64,000 nucleotides of DNA from Plantago ovata (GCA_028274465.1 CM051458.1:56967253-57031252), one strand, 5' to 3'; positions 41,018 through 52,860 are shown, counted from the stretch's first letter. Numbers and translations: made by a program. The notes: generated by a model from the letters alone, not told the origin.

Positions 41018-42373
41018 TTACCGAACGGTTTGGCCTCGGTCGGCTGAGTATTCAAGAATGGGCTCAAGAGTACCTCCCCACGGTGGCCGCCATTCTCTTG
41101 GTCCGATGTAGCAAAGAGACCTAGGAAACTTCAAAGATCTCACCATGGTGAATGGACTTGTTTGCTTTGCAGGCATATCCAATAAGGACTTCAGTAATAG
41201 GAGGACATTCACTTTGACTTCATCGAGGTGCTTGTTTAGTGGTGGCCCCTGTGTATCTTGCTTGTCAAGCTTTCCACCTCGGAGAAGTAGATTCACTTCA
41301 TCGTACTTAAGAACCTCAGTAGTAACGGAAGGAAGTGGCCTTGGATTGATGCGAATGTCTACGAGTAAAGAAACAGGGGAGCAGGGGTCATCCAACTCAC
41401 TGTTCATGGGAGGCGGTTCTCCCCCCATGCTGGGCGACTCGCCCCCCACCTCCAGGGGGGCATCTCCTTCTGATCCTTTCTCCTCTTCAAGTTCTCGAAC
41501 CTCTTCTACTTCAACACAATTCAACAAGCTGAATTCTTCCGTAAGATGCTCAGTTACTTCAACTTCTTCAACAACTTTTGCTATACGAAGGTCATCTTCA
41601 ACTTGCTCGGCATGTGCGTCTTCCTCACTGATTTCTTCGGCTTCAAAATACTCCTCGGATGAGCTTCCTGCTTCACCTCGATCTACTTCCTTTGCGGTGA
41701 TGTGAATTGGTAAGACCTCATCGGATTGTGTTGAACCTCTGGCGTACTTACGGAGGACTTCTTCTGCCTCGTCGACCGTACATTCTCCCAGACCGCCGCT
41801 CAACCGATCCACTCTAAGTCGTTCCTCTTCACGAAGTCCACCAACGAAGCACCAAATCAACTCCCCATCTTCGAAACGGTGATGGGGGCACTCACGTTTA
41901 TACATCTCAAAACGTTCGTAGGCGTCACAAAACTGCTCATACTCTCCTTGCTCGAAATATTGGATCCTATCACGTAAGGCAATCGTCTCATGATAAGGCA
42001 TGAACCGTGCAAAGAACTCCTCTACTACTTGGCCCCAAGTTTTCAGCGATCCTGGTTCAAACCTTGCAATCCAACGCCTCGGTTCATACCCAAGAGCAAA
42101 AGAAAATAGTTTCCTGCACAATTGGTCCTTAGTAAACCCTTCTGCTGGAATTCTTTCTATTTCCTCCTCATAGGATCGAATGAAACTCCATGGGTCCATC
42201 CCTACTCCATCTTCGTACCTCGGTAAGTACGTCACCATGGACTCCGTCACCTCATACCGTCTTAACTCGTCTTCCAGGTATATGGATGATCCTCTCCTCA
42301 CCTGCGAGAATTGGGGTGTCATGCGAGCGCGCATGGACATCATACCTGTATGTCTGTAGTAAGAGTAACTCAA
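41018..42373 (-). CDS. Athila-like Gag variant of NA2
   Basis: An intact frame of 451 codons starting MSYSYYRHTGMMSMRARM. The capsid-like region (about residues 50-200) has EPRRWIARFEPGSLKTWGQVVEEFFARFMP and ECPHHRFEDGELIWCFVGGL, which align in outline with the NA1 motifs (KSWLSSLP, DTWEKVFSAFMEKYFP, CPHHG) but little else matches. The second half is very acidic (Glu/Val-rich) and has GGESPSMGGEPPPM, encoded by copies of the GGGGCG-N3-CGCCCC type palindrome. There is no zinc knuckle and no protease motif. The C-terminal ten residues and the stop are encoded by DNA shared with NA1, where it is non-coding; this marks the module junction near 41050. Confidence 0.75.
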   Translation of the reverse strand: MSYSYYRHTGMMSMRARMTPQFSQVRRGSSIYLEDELRRYEVTESMVTYLPRYEDGVGMDPWSFIRSYEEEIERIPAEGFTKDQLCRKLFSFALGYEPRRWIARFEPGSLKTWGQVVEEFFARFMPYHETIALRDRIQYFEQGEYEQFCDAYERFEMYKRECPHHRFEDGELIWCFVGGLREEERLRVDRLSGGLGECTVDEAEEVLRKYARGSTQSDEVLPIHITAKEVDRGEAGSSSEEYFEAEEISEEDAHAEQVEDDLRIAKVVEEVEVTEHLTEEFSLLNCVEVEEVRELEEEKGSEGDAPLEVGGESPSMGGEPPPMNSELDDPCSPVSLLVDIRINPRPLPSVTTEVLKYDEVNLLLRGGKLDKQDTQGPPLNKHLDEVKVNVLLLLKSLLDMPAKQTSPFTMVRSLKFPRSLCYIGPREWRPPWGGTLEPILEYSADRGQTVR

Positions 42374-42574
42374 AACTAAAAGTTAGTCTCGTTAGAGATT
42401 TCGAAAATCGAGAGTATTTCAAGATATCGAATATTACTAAGGCTAGGAAAGGTGAATTAGAAACAGACTAGGAAAGCAGTATCAGAGAGAGATTAAAAAG
42501 GAAAACTAAAACTAGTAGAATTAGGAATCTAAAGCTGAAAATATAAACAAATCAAACAGAAAAAAGGAGTATAG

Positions 42575-42592
42575 TCCCCGGCAACGGCGCCA
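42575..42592 (-). other. Primer-binding site of NA2
   Basis: TGGCGCCGTTGCCGGGGA on the - strand, identical to NA1, next to the 5' LTR. Confidence 0.85.
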
Positions 42593-42595
42593 ATT

Positions 42596-43749
42596 TGATG
42601 AACGCGAGATTTGTCAGATCCCGGTTCAGTCAAATAAATTTGTTATTTAGCTAAAGGCAATCCACAACTACAACGAAAACCGTAGTGTAGCAGTAGAATG
42701 ACTAGAGTGTCGTTCTCTCAGGACTATAACTAGCTTTATATATTTAACAAGAGAATATAAAACAGCAGACAGATAGCAATAGGGGGTTTCTAGCAGATAA
42801 TGGAGATTGGTGATAGTATGGTCCTTCTTAACATAATGGGTCGATAATAATGCATAAATTCCTCGGTCTTGCATAGAGATCTTTGAATCAATCTAGTGTC
42901 CTGTTGCAAGTATTAAGCACTACGAAGATAATTTGGTCTGACTAGTCAATCACGATTGTCCTAATGTGTTCGGTAATTATTCAACACTACGAAGATAATT
43001 GGTCTGATGGTCGACTAGTGTCCAATTCTGCATAATAATCAATACAACATACGAGAATTTTGGTTACAACTGATCAACGAAATAAAGCAATGACACGGAG
43101 TATAATGCGCGATATAGCCATTAGCATGATTATCTTCCCTCGCTAAGAATTCACATACTACCACCAACGATAAGTTTAGCTACTCATAATAGGCATGCAA
43201 TCAACAGAAATCAAAGTATCCCCTAAGCTACAAAACTCCCAGGACAGGCCCCGGGAAGTTCCTACCTAAAACTATAGAGAGAGGTGAGAAAGTAGGTCTG
43301 GAAAGATATGATTGTCGGAGAGAAAACTGAGCACTATATATAGGCCCCGAATAAACTCTGGGGCGGTTCGCCGTAGGATGGGGCGGTTCGCCCCCCGTCT
43401 TTTTCGCGGAATTCCGCATTTTTCGACGCGGTTTTGGATTTCTTCACCTTTTCGGACTCGGTCTCTGACTTCTAGTGGCCTTCTAACCTCCAGATTCGAC
43501 CCCTAGACTCCAAATCCTATCCGGAAACCTTCAGATACTCCAAATAGGCTTCTGGAACACCAATTCCTTGTCAACTTCAATATAATTGCTCAGAAATCTT
43601 CGAATTTCAACCAAAACCTGTAAAATAAATCTAAAGGGAAACGTGACACTATTCTAATAAAATGTACTAAAATATAGCTAAATTATCATAGAGGATAGCT
43701 AAAATAGGTGAAAAAGACTCGAATGAAAGTGTAAAATACACATTCATCA
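42596..43749 (-). repeat. 5' LTR of NA2, with an internal deletion
   Basis: Like 38269-39543, but about 120 bp are missing at about 43216, between AATCAAAG and TATCCCC. The deleted segment is flanked by AAAG in the intact LTR, so end-joining at short homology or slippage is likely. Confidence 0.9.
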
Positions 43750-43754
43750 GACAG

Positions 43755-45019
43755 CGTACGAGAAATGTAACTTGCTGAAAACTAAGTGCAGTAAAGTAAA
43801 TCACACAGACACTTTTATAGTGGTATCTGAGAGTGGCGTAATCTCTCAACTAATCCACTTTGTCCTTTCTAGGACTGAATCCACTATGATAAGATGTGAG
43901 GTTCCTTACAAATCCTATCACTAATGATTCTCAGAAACCAAAGCACACTTGCTTCGTTTCCAACCTAAACTAGAGAATTGTAACCTTGTTCTCCACCAAA
44001 CTTGGGACTTATAATCAGAAACACTATGCTTGATTAAATCCCCTGTATTTCACGCCTGAAAAGGGTGTTTATCAGTTAGAGAGGTTTGGGATGAGATGAC
44101 TTGAGTATAACTTTTCAGCTATAACAAGTTATCTAAAGAAACACAACTTGTAATACTTTGCGGTAAGCAAGTTTGATTGTTTCTGGTGCCAAGACTTGTT
44201 CTTGTTTAGAAGAAAGAACACTTAACTAATTTCTTAGCCGTGAATGTTCTACTTCATCACAAGTAGCTTTTGTTTCAAGCTTAAGTCTTGGAACGGATCA
44301 ATAGGCAGTAAAGAGTAGAGAAGGATATGATTTGAGTGTTTAAAGCACAAGTGAGAGTTTGATCATGTTGTTCACACACCTTCTACTCTTGCCTGATGTC
44401 CTCTACTTATAGTGTCTCAAGGGAGCCATTTGAATTTCAAATTCTAAGGCTTTGTACCTTAAGATGTCACTATCTTGCTTTTGTACTTTCAGCAGCGTTC
44501 TTCATTTGTCTTCTTGTCTTCATGTTCTTCGCGTGCTTACTTTGCATTTAATGTTCTTTTGAATCAAATTCAAATATGAACGTTGGAGCCAAAATGCAAG
44601 TACTCTTCAGCAATGAGGTCACATATGTTGTCAGCAAGTGGTTGATCTCAGTTTCAGCAAGCACAACCTACTCTGTCATATATATTTTCACTTATGCAAG
44701 CTGTTGCTGAAAATCTCACTTTCTGAAGCAACATGTGCCTTTGTAGATAACTTTCTCAGAATTCTTCTAAGTCTTCAGTCTTCGAATTTTCAACTTTTTG
44801 AGTCGTTCTAGGTCTTCAATAGTTCGTTTGTAAAAACAAAGTACATCATCAGCAAACGAAAGAACCTAACTAGTACCTACACTAAGTCTTTCAGCAAATG
44901 TTCCTCTTTTACAATGTCCTTAAAATTCTAAATTCCTATGGACCTTAAGAGTACTAGTTACTGGGCTTTCCTTAATTTAGCATGGTTAATTGGTCATCAA
45001 AATTACAAGTTTCCTAACA
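43755..45019 (-). repeat. 3' LTR of SIRE-B, proximal part
   Basis: It continues the LTR after NA2 to GTTTCCTAACA at 45019, the reverse of TGTTAGGAAAC. With 38015-38268 it makes an LTR of about 1518 bp, against 1608 bp in SIRE-A. A TATA-like CTATAAGTAG (- strand) is at about 44401-44410. Confidence 0.9.
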
Positions 45020-45035
45020 AATTTCCCCCTTTTTG
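45020..45035 (-). other. Polypurine tract of SIRE-B
   Basis: CAAAAAGGGGGAAATT on the - strand, immediately before the 3' LTR. Confidence 0.85.
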
Positions 45036-45312
45036 ATGTTAGCAATCCATGGATAAATTAATTGTTACCCCTTTAGAGGTTCCTGATGTTGAATAAATCA
45101 GTTGATTAATGCAAATATACTTGAATAATAAAACAGTAAGCATGAAAAAGATTGCATAATCAAGAACCAATAGAGTCAAAAAGTTCATTGCTGATAATTA
45201 TCTTTCAGTAAGTTTACAAGAAAGTTCATAGATAACGAAAGCAATCAGCAAGCAAAACAAAGCTTTTCAAGGGACTATTCTATTCCAGCAGAGGATTCTC
45301 TAAGAATCTCTT

Positions 45313-48300
45313 TTACACTCTTTTCAGTAAGAGCAGTGAATTCAACATAGTCCTTCTCGTAATCTTCAAGTAGCTTACGGACTTCAAGTTGAATAATTCT
45401 TGCATTCTTGCAGGTAGTATAGTGATGGTTTCACCATTCATCTCTTTGTAGTGTATTACCCACAAGTGCATGCCCCAAATGCTAGCATGTAGTAGTTGAG
45501 TGTCTGAAATTCCCTTGTTGGCATGAATCTTCCTTAACCAGAGAAGGTCTTCTTCTTGATCCTTTGCGGTGAGATAAAAATACTCATAAGGAATCAAGCC
45601 ATATTTCTTTTTGGACTTCTTGGTATGAGGATCATTAAAGTAAGAAACATCCATCGGCTTCATTAGATCAGGCTCTTGTTTTATCTTCTTGCTGATGGAA
45701 GTTCTTCTTACTAAAATTTCAATGTTCAGCCATTTTATAGCAATGTTCCTTGGGTAGGGAGGAGGATCCCTTTCTTTCTTTGTGACTTTCAATTCAATCC
45801 AAGTGTACATTTGATTCAGTACAACAGTTGAAAAGAAGTCATTGGCCAAAAGGTCTTCCAGCTTTATGATCCAGCAACCATGGAGGTTTCTTATCACATT
45901 CTGAGTGGTTTCCTCATTGCTGGTCTTTGTGTAATCAATGCCAGTACCTATGGCAATGTTAGCTAGCCTTCTTTCTTCTTGTCTTTGCTTTCTTCTTCTT
46001 GACTTAGCATTTTCATGATCCTTTGCTGAAGATCTGGAGTCAGAAGAGAAATGTTTGGATTGGCCAGATGGAGTTAAGGCAGAAAGAGGCTTGGCCCTTA
46101 TAGCTTGAGCTATTGTTTGGTCATCATCATTATTATCATCTTCATTAATGCCTTGATGACTTTCAGTATGACATAATTTTTGAGTATTAGCAGAAGTTTT
46201 TCTCCTTTTAGGATTTGCTGAACTTCTCTCAGAATCTGTTTTCGCTCTTATTTTAGAACTTTGCTCTGTTTCAGCAAGAGGTTCTCCGGGAGGCGGTCCA
46301 GGCAACTTTAATGGAGCTTCAGAGGGAGTAGTTGATTTGTCTCTTGAATACTTTCTTTTTCTAGAATCTTCCCCCTTAGACATGGATTGCATCATTGGTT
46401 TGATGTGAATAGAGAAAAACTCATTGCAGTTTTCAGCAAGAGTATTGAGGATGTTGTATTTAAGAATCATGTCTTGCAGATCAGAAGTCATCTTAGACAA
46501 TTCTTCTTTAATAAAAGCCAAGTTCTCCTCATGTCTTCGCTCATTGTTTACTTTTTCTTCCAGTATAGCCTGAGCCTTTGTTAATGCGCTTTTGGCGAGC
46601 TTGAGTGTTTGACTGACATCATCTTCTTAGCTTTTATGATGTAGACTTATGTCTTTCTGAGCTATGGTAAGTGTAGTAGTGCGTCTCAGCACAGTAGTCA
46701 GTATCTTTCCAATGTCAAGTGGACTCTCAGCAAGCAGTGCATCATCCTCTTCTTGGCATGCTCTGTGAACAGCCATTAGTGCTTTAATTCTTGGAGTAAA
46801 CTACTCGATATTTGGAAACAGCACTAAAGAGGGAGTAAGTGAGTGGGCTTTGATATCTGTGGCAATTTGATCATCGTTTCTCAGCAAGCGACTTCTCTCC
46901 ATATCTCCTTCATCATTAATGAGAGATGCTGGAGGAATTTCTACCAACTTGGGTTCAACTTTCTTGGTCATTTCTTCGTCATTTGCTGTGAAATTGGACA
47001 AATCTTCTTCCTCAAAAGGTTCATGAAGGCCAGCAACCTTGACACCTAAATCTTTAGCCTCAGTCACTTTGGGTTGAGTGGTTGCTGAAGGCAACTCTTT
47101 TGACTCAACAACTGGAGTTTCACCAGTAGTAAGTGAAAGGGATGAGTCTTCCTTGTTGTTCACTCCTGAAGATTGAGCAATATCGAGATGTTGAGTATGT
47201 CTGTCGTGAATCTGTAGACTATTTTGTAATGCTCTTTGGTAATCTTCATCCATTTCTTCATTTTCTCCAAGGTTTGAATCAGTGACCTTAGCTTCGAGTA
47301 ATGCTAACTCGGCATCAAAAAGCTTAGCTTTGCCTTTAGGCATTTCAGCCCGCTTTCTGGCGTACTCTTCTTCTGTCTCAGCAATTTGTTCAGTTGCTGG
47401 AGTACTTTTCTCAGCAGGAGTTGGAGCAGATTCATGTTGCTGACTGGGAGGTTGTTCAGCTTGCTGATTTTCAACATTGGCTTGATCTACTTGATCAGCA
47501 ACTGACAACTTTACTCCGCCAGCATCCGGACTAGGACCTTGATTGTCATCATCATCGTCCTTGCTTTCCTTAGAATCCTTGGATTCATCATCACTTGTGT
47601 CATTAAGGATATTTTCATCCTCTTCTTCTTCATCATCATCAGTTAGTATTACCAACTCAAGATGTTTGTACTTAGCAGCACTTGTAACCTCTTCTTCCTC
47701 ATTGATTTGTGGGGATCAGCCACCACGGGTACGAAGGAACCCTTGAGCATCACAGCTTGTTCAGCTGGAGAGGTACTCTTGAACTTAGCGTTCATATTCT
47801 CTCTGATTGTGGCAATCAGATTTGCACTCATTTGCTGAGAATATGACAGTTCTTCAGGAAGTATGGAGTGTACAGATGTCTCGAGTTTAAAGAGAGAATT
47901 TCTCTTCTTTTCATTTGAAACATGGATGTGAAGGTCTGAGAAGTCCATCCTTTTGTACCTTTGCCAGTTGCTGACAGACTTAGCAACTCTGGTCAAAGGG
48001 TTTCTTTTGAAGTTGGAGTAAAGTTCTTTAGAACTAACTTCATGGACTTCTGTGATGAGAACCGCTTCATTATTCTCCTTTTGAGCCTGAATAAGAGCAA
48101 GGTTATTTTCAGGAAGGTTTTGGAAAATAGTTTTAGAGTCTAAAACTGTAACATGAATTACCTGCTGATTTTCAACAAGCTCATGTTGCACACGGAGTTG
48201 TGCGGAAACTATTTCCATTGCTTCAGGAGCTGTAGCAGCATCCTTGAATTGTTCATCCTGAAATAACACTTTGTTATATACAAGTACTAAGTTTTTAAAC

Positions 48301-49386
48301 ATACTAATATTACCCAAACTTTCATCTACCTGCTGAACAGGAGTTGTAAATTCTGGTGCAGAAGTTTTAGCAATCTTCTGACTTGTATCATGAGAAGTTT
48401 GTAAAGAAATAAGTGTGTTAGCTAAAGATAAAGTTTCAGATAGTGAAGTTTTGCTTATATCTGAGTTAACTACCTGCTGAAGAATGGCAGGTGGTGACTC
48501 AGTCCTTTCAGCATTGAAAGCTTCTTCAATATCTAGGACTTGTTCTTCAGCAGACTTCTTCTCTTGCTCTATTTGAGAAGGTTGTGCAGATTCAGCAATC
48601 TCCCTTGTCTATGAATTGACAAGTTGAGCAGAAACATCTAAACCTCTAAGTTCACTACTAGTCATGAGTAGGTCCACTGACTTGTTGGAGTTGTCATCAA
48701 TCTCCATATCCATTTGCTGGCTTAGGTCAGTCAGCACCAGTAGGACTTTGTCAATAGATGTTATAGGTGAACTTGGTCTAACTTTCTCAGCATCATGAGA
48801 TGCATCGTCGAATGATATTTCTTGTTGAGTTTCAGCAAACTCTTGGACTTGAACTGTTGCAGTTTCAGCAACTGGTTCGTCAGTAGTTGCAGCTTCAGCA
48901 ACTTGTTGGACTTGACTAGTTGCTATTTCAGCAACTGTCTCTTTTACTTCTGTTGCTTTGCTGGCAACATTCTCAGCAAGTGCAACCTTTCTTAGGTCTG
49001 CAGCAATGTCACTTGCTGGTTCCAGAGTTGTATCATCAACATTATCTACAATGTAGACATCTTCTATTCTTTTTAAGGCAGGATTTTCGTTTTCACAGCC
49101 TTGTGGTCTTGCTTCAGTAGATGGATCCAAGTTAATTGGATTTGTGAAGGCTTTTGCAAGCACTTCAGCAACATCTACTACAGTGGTTTGCTTTTCAGCA
49201 ACCATTGGAGTGTCATCATCTTGAATGACATGGACAACCGGCACGGTTTTTCTTGCCGTTGTTTTCTTTCTTGGGAAACTGGTCTTTGTCCTTGCCTTCT
49301 TAGGAATAGGATCAGCTAATGAAGCTGCAGTCTGAGTATCATCTTCAGCTTTCCTCTTTTTCTTTGATCTTTTGCTGGGTGCATTT
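45313..49386 (-). pseudogene. SIRE-B third ORF, C-terminal part (acidic, coiled-coil, basic end domain)
   Basis: About 4 kb read mostly in one direction with several breaks: a TAG near 48610, a frameshift near 47690, a TAG near 46801 and another stop near 46628. Order on the - strand: basic start (KRSKKKRKAEDD), a long Ala/Glu/Val/Thr-rich region (49244-48609), a segment with EEAFNAE and SQQMSANLIATIREN, a very acidic block (TDDDEEEEDEN; 47655-46801), a coiled coil (KLAKSALTKAQAILEE), an Arg/Lys-rich region (SRRRKQRQEERR) and a final domain with DPPPYPRNIAIKW and PYEYFYLTAKDQEEDLLWLRKIH (45313-46521). Position and LTR kinship suggest it complements the SIRE-A frame at 16901-17989. I see no membrane segment and give no function. 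Confidence 0.6.
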
Positions 49387-51481
49387 TGTAAGAGAATATG
49401 GTCAGAGTTACCCCTAGGGTACGCAGTGGAATTTCAAAAATTTTCTTAACATGCAGGTTAATTGATCATGCATATAACGTATATAATAAACACATTAATT
49501 AGAAGACTTACAATACTCCAAAAGCAAGAATAGGTATTGAATCGATATGCCAATCGATGAAGTCTTCGTAATACTCCGGTGAATCTTCTCCTTCGTCGAA
49601 GTCGAAGATATCTACAATACTTTGATTATCTGCAAGACAATAAAGTTAGTTTCCATCTCTTTGAACCTCAACCTTGGTATCCACGGATGAACAGCTCATC
49701 GGAAAGAATGCTAGGATATTCTTTATGTTGCCAAGAAGATGGGGCGGCGATTTTCCTCCGGCGGAGAGTGGCGCGCGCGGCTAGGGTATAGAGGTAGGGG
49801 AGCGCTTTTTATTTTCTCTAAGAAAGGTAGAATAATTCTCTAAGAATTCGGTATTGAAAAAGCTCTCTAATGACCTACTTATATAGTAGTCAATAGAAGC
49901 CTAAAGAAGATTCTTTTAGACTTCATAAAGGAATAAGAACTCTAATTCTTATTGCACAAGGAAACCAATTTAAATCTAGATTCATTCCCAATTAAGTTAG
50001 AACTCAACTAGGAAAATCTAACTTAACCCTTGACTTCTAATATGGGAAGGAGTCAAAACTCCCTCCCATACTACTACTACACGCGGCCGGCCAAGGGGGG
50101 TATGTGTTGGGACCCACTTATAATTCGAAGGCAATTCAAACTCTAAGTAGATTTTGCCCTTGTGCATATATTAATTCTAAATTAATATATCCTTTCAAAT
50201 CAAACCTCTATTATATTTCTAAAATATAATCTTTAATTGTATTTACATAAAATACAATTAATCAATCAATTCAATTAATAATTCCAAATTATTAATCAAG
50301 CCACAAATAATTATAATTAATTCCAAATCAATTATAATTCATCAATCACAATTAATTCTAAATTAATTGTGATTCCATCTTCAAGGATATTCGGATAAGC
50401 TGAATCACCACATAGTGTGACCCATAGGGCCTCATTGTATTAAGCAAGTGCTACACTAGGCAACATGGAATTCCTAGACGGTTCCATTTGCAATATTAAT
50501 ACATGAGGACTTTTGAGAGGTTTCTCAAAGCAAACCCTTTCGTTGTGAAGTCTGTTGCGCTCAACGCGGTGATGGTAACGTCCCTTCATCTGACTGACTC
50601 GAATGCATCTAGGATCGATGATGTGTCTATCCCAATAATACATCCACGGGCGTCTTCAGTGAGTTGTTTTGTGAATCCAATATCTATTATGACTATCATA
50701 ATAATATTGATACGCTGGCCAGCGGTTTAACCAATCACAACTATGAACGACTATGAGCAGTGCTCTCCTGTGCTACACGTGAGAGATGAATCCTTCACAG
50801 AATTACTTATCACCCCCATTTGTATGTAGCCATAATCCTGGATCGTGTCTTGGTCAACTGCTTATTCAGAGCTGACATCGACGGGTCCACCAAGGATATG
50901 GGGCAACAAATGTGATGATAAAGTCTTGTAAGTCCAAAGGACGACTGGCATCACTTCGACAACTTTCCGGTTCCCATAGACACTTCGGCGTAGAGTATAC
51001 ATCGATGGGAGTTTCCGGTGGGTACTTCCATTGTTCGGTAATCACCCTTCGAACAACTATGCGGAGTTATGGGAACGTTTCTAGATTGTCTAACAATCCG
51101 TTATGTGGCCGTGGGATCGGCTCACACTTGCTCTAACAAGTATAACCTCCACGCATACTAGTCTCACCTGGTTCATTCAGACCCCTACATCCGAGATGAA
51201 CCTCGACTAGGGAGAGTTTGGGATAGATGATAACTCACATAGCTCCCACTATCTGTGTGATCGGTCATCTATCCGAGGGGACATGTTTGATATCAATACA
51301 GACAGGAATAGAGATATGACATGTTGTATGCCTGGTGTAATATAAATATGAAAACGATACTCAATAGTCAAACAAACAAACATATATTATATTACGTTGA
51401 CCTGTGTAATAGTACATATATGCCCTTAATAAGGGTTGTATGCCCTTAATAAAGACTGTCTCTAGGACATATACACTATCA
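49387..51481 (-). repeat. 3' LTR of the Tork/Angela-like element
   Basis: The right edge TGATAGTGTATATG (- strand) follows the polypurine tract. The left edge TGTAAGAG at 49387 is where SIRE-B sequence ends; the partner LTR is outside the window, so this edge is inferred. It has a TATATAAG box (- strand) at 49878-49885. A striking cluster of AT-rich hairpins lies at 50166-50374. Confidence 0.75.
50166..50374. repeat. Cluster of six AT-rich hairpins in the LTR
   Basis: Six inverted repeats in 209 bp: 50166-50190 (11-base arms, loop CTA), 50210-50230 (9, CTA), 50234-50260 (11, loop ACATA), 50274-50296 (10, CCA), 50309-50339 (14 with one mismatch, CCA), 50344-50374 (14, CTA). Arms differ between hairpins, while five of six loops are CTA or CCA. 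Weaker ones lie upstream (AATAAGAA/TTCTTATT near 49932; TTAAGTTAGA/TCTAACTTAA near 49993-50029). Confidence 0.85.
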
Positions 51482-51491
51482 ATCTCCCACT
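51482..51491 (-). other. Polypurine tract of the Tork/Angela-like element
   Basis: AGTGGGAGAT on the - strand, immediately before the 3' LTR at 51481. Confidence 0.8.
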
Positions 51492-51497
51492 TCGACT

Positions 51498-52860
51498 AGA
51501 GCCAGTCACCTTTATGCTTAATGCCTAGATTAACATAATTTCTTAAGTGGGCATCCACTGATAAGACCTTGGTGAAAGGATCTGCCACGTTGTCCGTGGT
51601 TGAGACACGTTCTATACTAACTTCTCCTCTATCAATAATCTCACGTATAACGTGATACTTTCTAAGTACATGATTGTTCTAGGCTCCTTGGCTTGAGCGA
51701 CGGTGCCCGTGTTGTCACAATAAATCGTTATTGGACTTGGAGCAGGAACAACCCTCAATTCCTTCAAGAACTCTGAAATCCAGGCATCTTCTTTCGATGC
51801 TTCTGATGCAACAATGTACTCGGCTTCTGTGGCTGAGTCAGCAACCGTGGCTTGCTTAGAACTCTTCCAACAGATAGCTCCTCCATTCAATTTGAATACG
51901 TATCCTGTCTGTGACTTAAGTCATCAGGATCTGATTCAAATCCAGCGTCAACATAACCAGACATCTTTAATTCTGGTTCTCCACCAAACACCAAGAACAT
52001 TTCCTTAGTCCGTCGAAGGTACTTAAGAATGTTCTTTACAGCAGTCCAGTGAGGTAGTCCAGGATTCTGTTGGTGTCGACAAGTGACACTAAGCGCATAT
52101 GCCACATCTGGCCTTGTGCAATTCATTGCATACATAATAGACCCTACTGCCGAAGCATAGGGCACACTACTCATTGCCTTTCTTTCTTCATCAGTTTTAG
52201 GACTATCCTTAACTGATAGCACGATCCCATGCCTATCTGGGAGAAAGCCTCTCTTTGAGTCGTCCATCTTATAACGCTTCAGTATTTTGTCGATGTAGGT
52301 GGACTGTGGCAATCCTAACATCCTCTTGGACCTATCTCTATAGATCTTTATCCCTAGGATGTAGTTCGCTTCACCCAAGTCCTTCATTGAGAAGGTACTT
52401 GATAACCAAACTTTAGTCTCTTCTAGCATAGAGACATTGTTTCCCATGATCAAAATGTCATCAACATAAATGATCATGAAAACGACTCCCTTGTCGCTGT
52501 GCCTAGTGTAGACACAGAGATCTTCTACGCTTCTGACGAAGTCAAACGATTTGACAGCTTCGTCAAAGCGGATATTCCAGCTCCTAGACGCTTGCTTTAG
52601 CCCATAGATGGATCTCTGTAATTTGCATACAGCAGTTGGCCTGGTTTTACTAATAAAACCTTCCGGCTGTACCATATAGACCTCTTCCTCAAGGTTGCCA
52701 TTGAGGAAGGCAGTCTTTACATCCATCTGCCAGATCTCATAATCATAGTAGGCAGCTATCGCAAGTAGAATTCGAATAGACTTCAACTTTGCTACCGGTG
52801 AAAAGGTTTCATGGTAATCGATGCCATATCTTTGTGTGTAGCCCTTCGCCACAAGTCTAG
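51498..52860 (-). pseudogene. Reverse transcriptase and RNase H of the Tork/Angela-like element
   Basis: RT continues from the piece at 61814 (frame ...KAR then LVAKGYTQRYG). It shows QMDVKTAFLNGNLEEEVYM, IYGLKQASRSW and catalytic YVDDILI near 52460. RNase H has SGYVDAGFESD, then a frame break near 51895, WKSSKQATVADSATEAEY and YCDNTG. A second break near 51675 shifts the end (NVADPFTK, stop near 51498). The catalytic residues remain visible, but the two shifts disable the product. Confidence 0.85.

Larger units (their letters stand above)
38269..43749 (-). mobile_element. NA2: short member of the non-autonomous family with a different Gag
   Basis: TGATGAAC at 38269 to ATTCATCA at 43749, target duplication GACAG (38264-38268 and 43750-43754). 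LTRs 38269-39543 and 42596-43749, internal part 3052 bp. The LTRs, primer site, 5' leader and 3' internal region match NA1/NA3. Between the leader and about 41050 it has a Gag only distantly like theirs and no protease, zinc knuckle, RT or integrase. Confidence 0.9.
38015..49386 (-). mobile_element. SIRE-B: Sirevirus-like copia element, 5' part missing
   Basis: The - strand element shares its LTR with SIRE-A. Within the window it keeps the 3' LTR (38015-45019, split by NA2), the polypurine tract and most of the third ORF (45313-49386). At 49387 the Tork/Angela-like element interrupts it; gag and pol must lie beyond the right window edge. It entered the palindromic array. Confidence 0.85.

Noticed and set aside
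45313..46521. A host nuclear protein gene
   Set aside because: It lies between a SIRE polypurine tract and a continuing run of decayed frames in the same direction, so it is the end of the SIRE-B third ORF.
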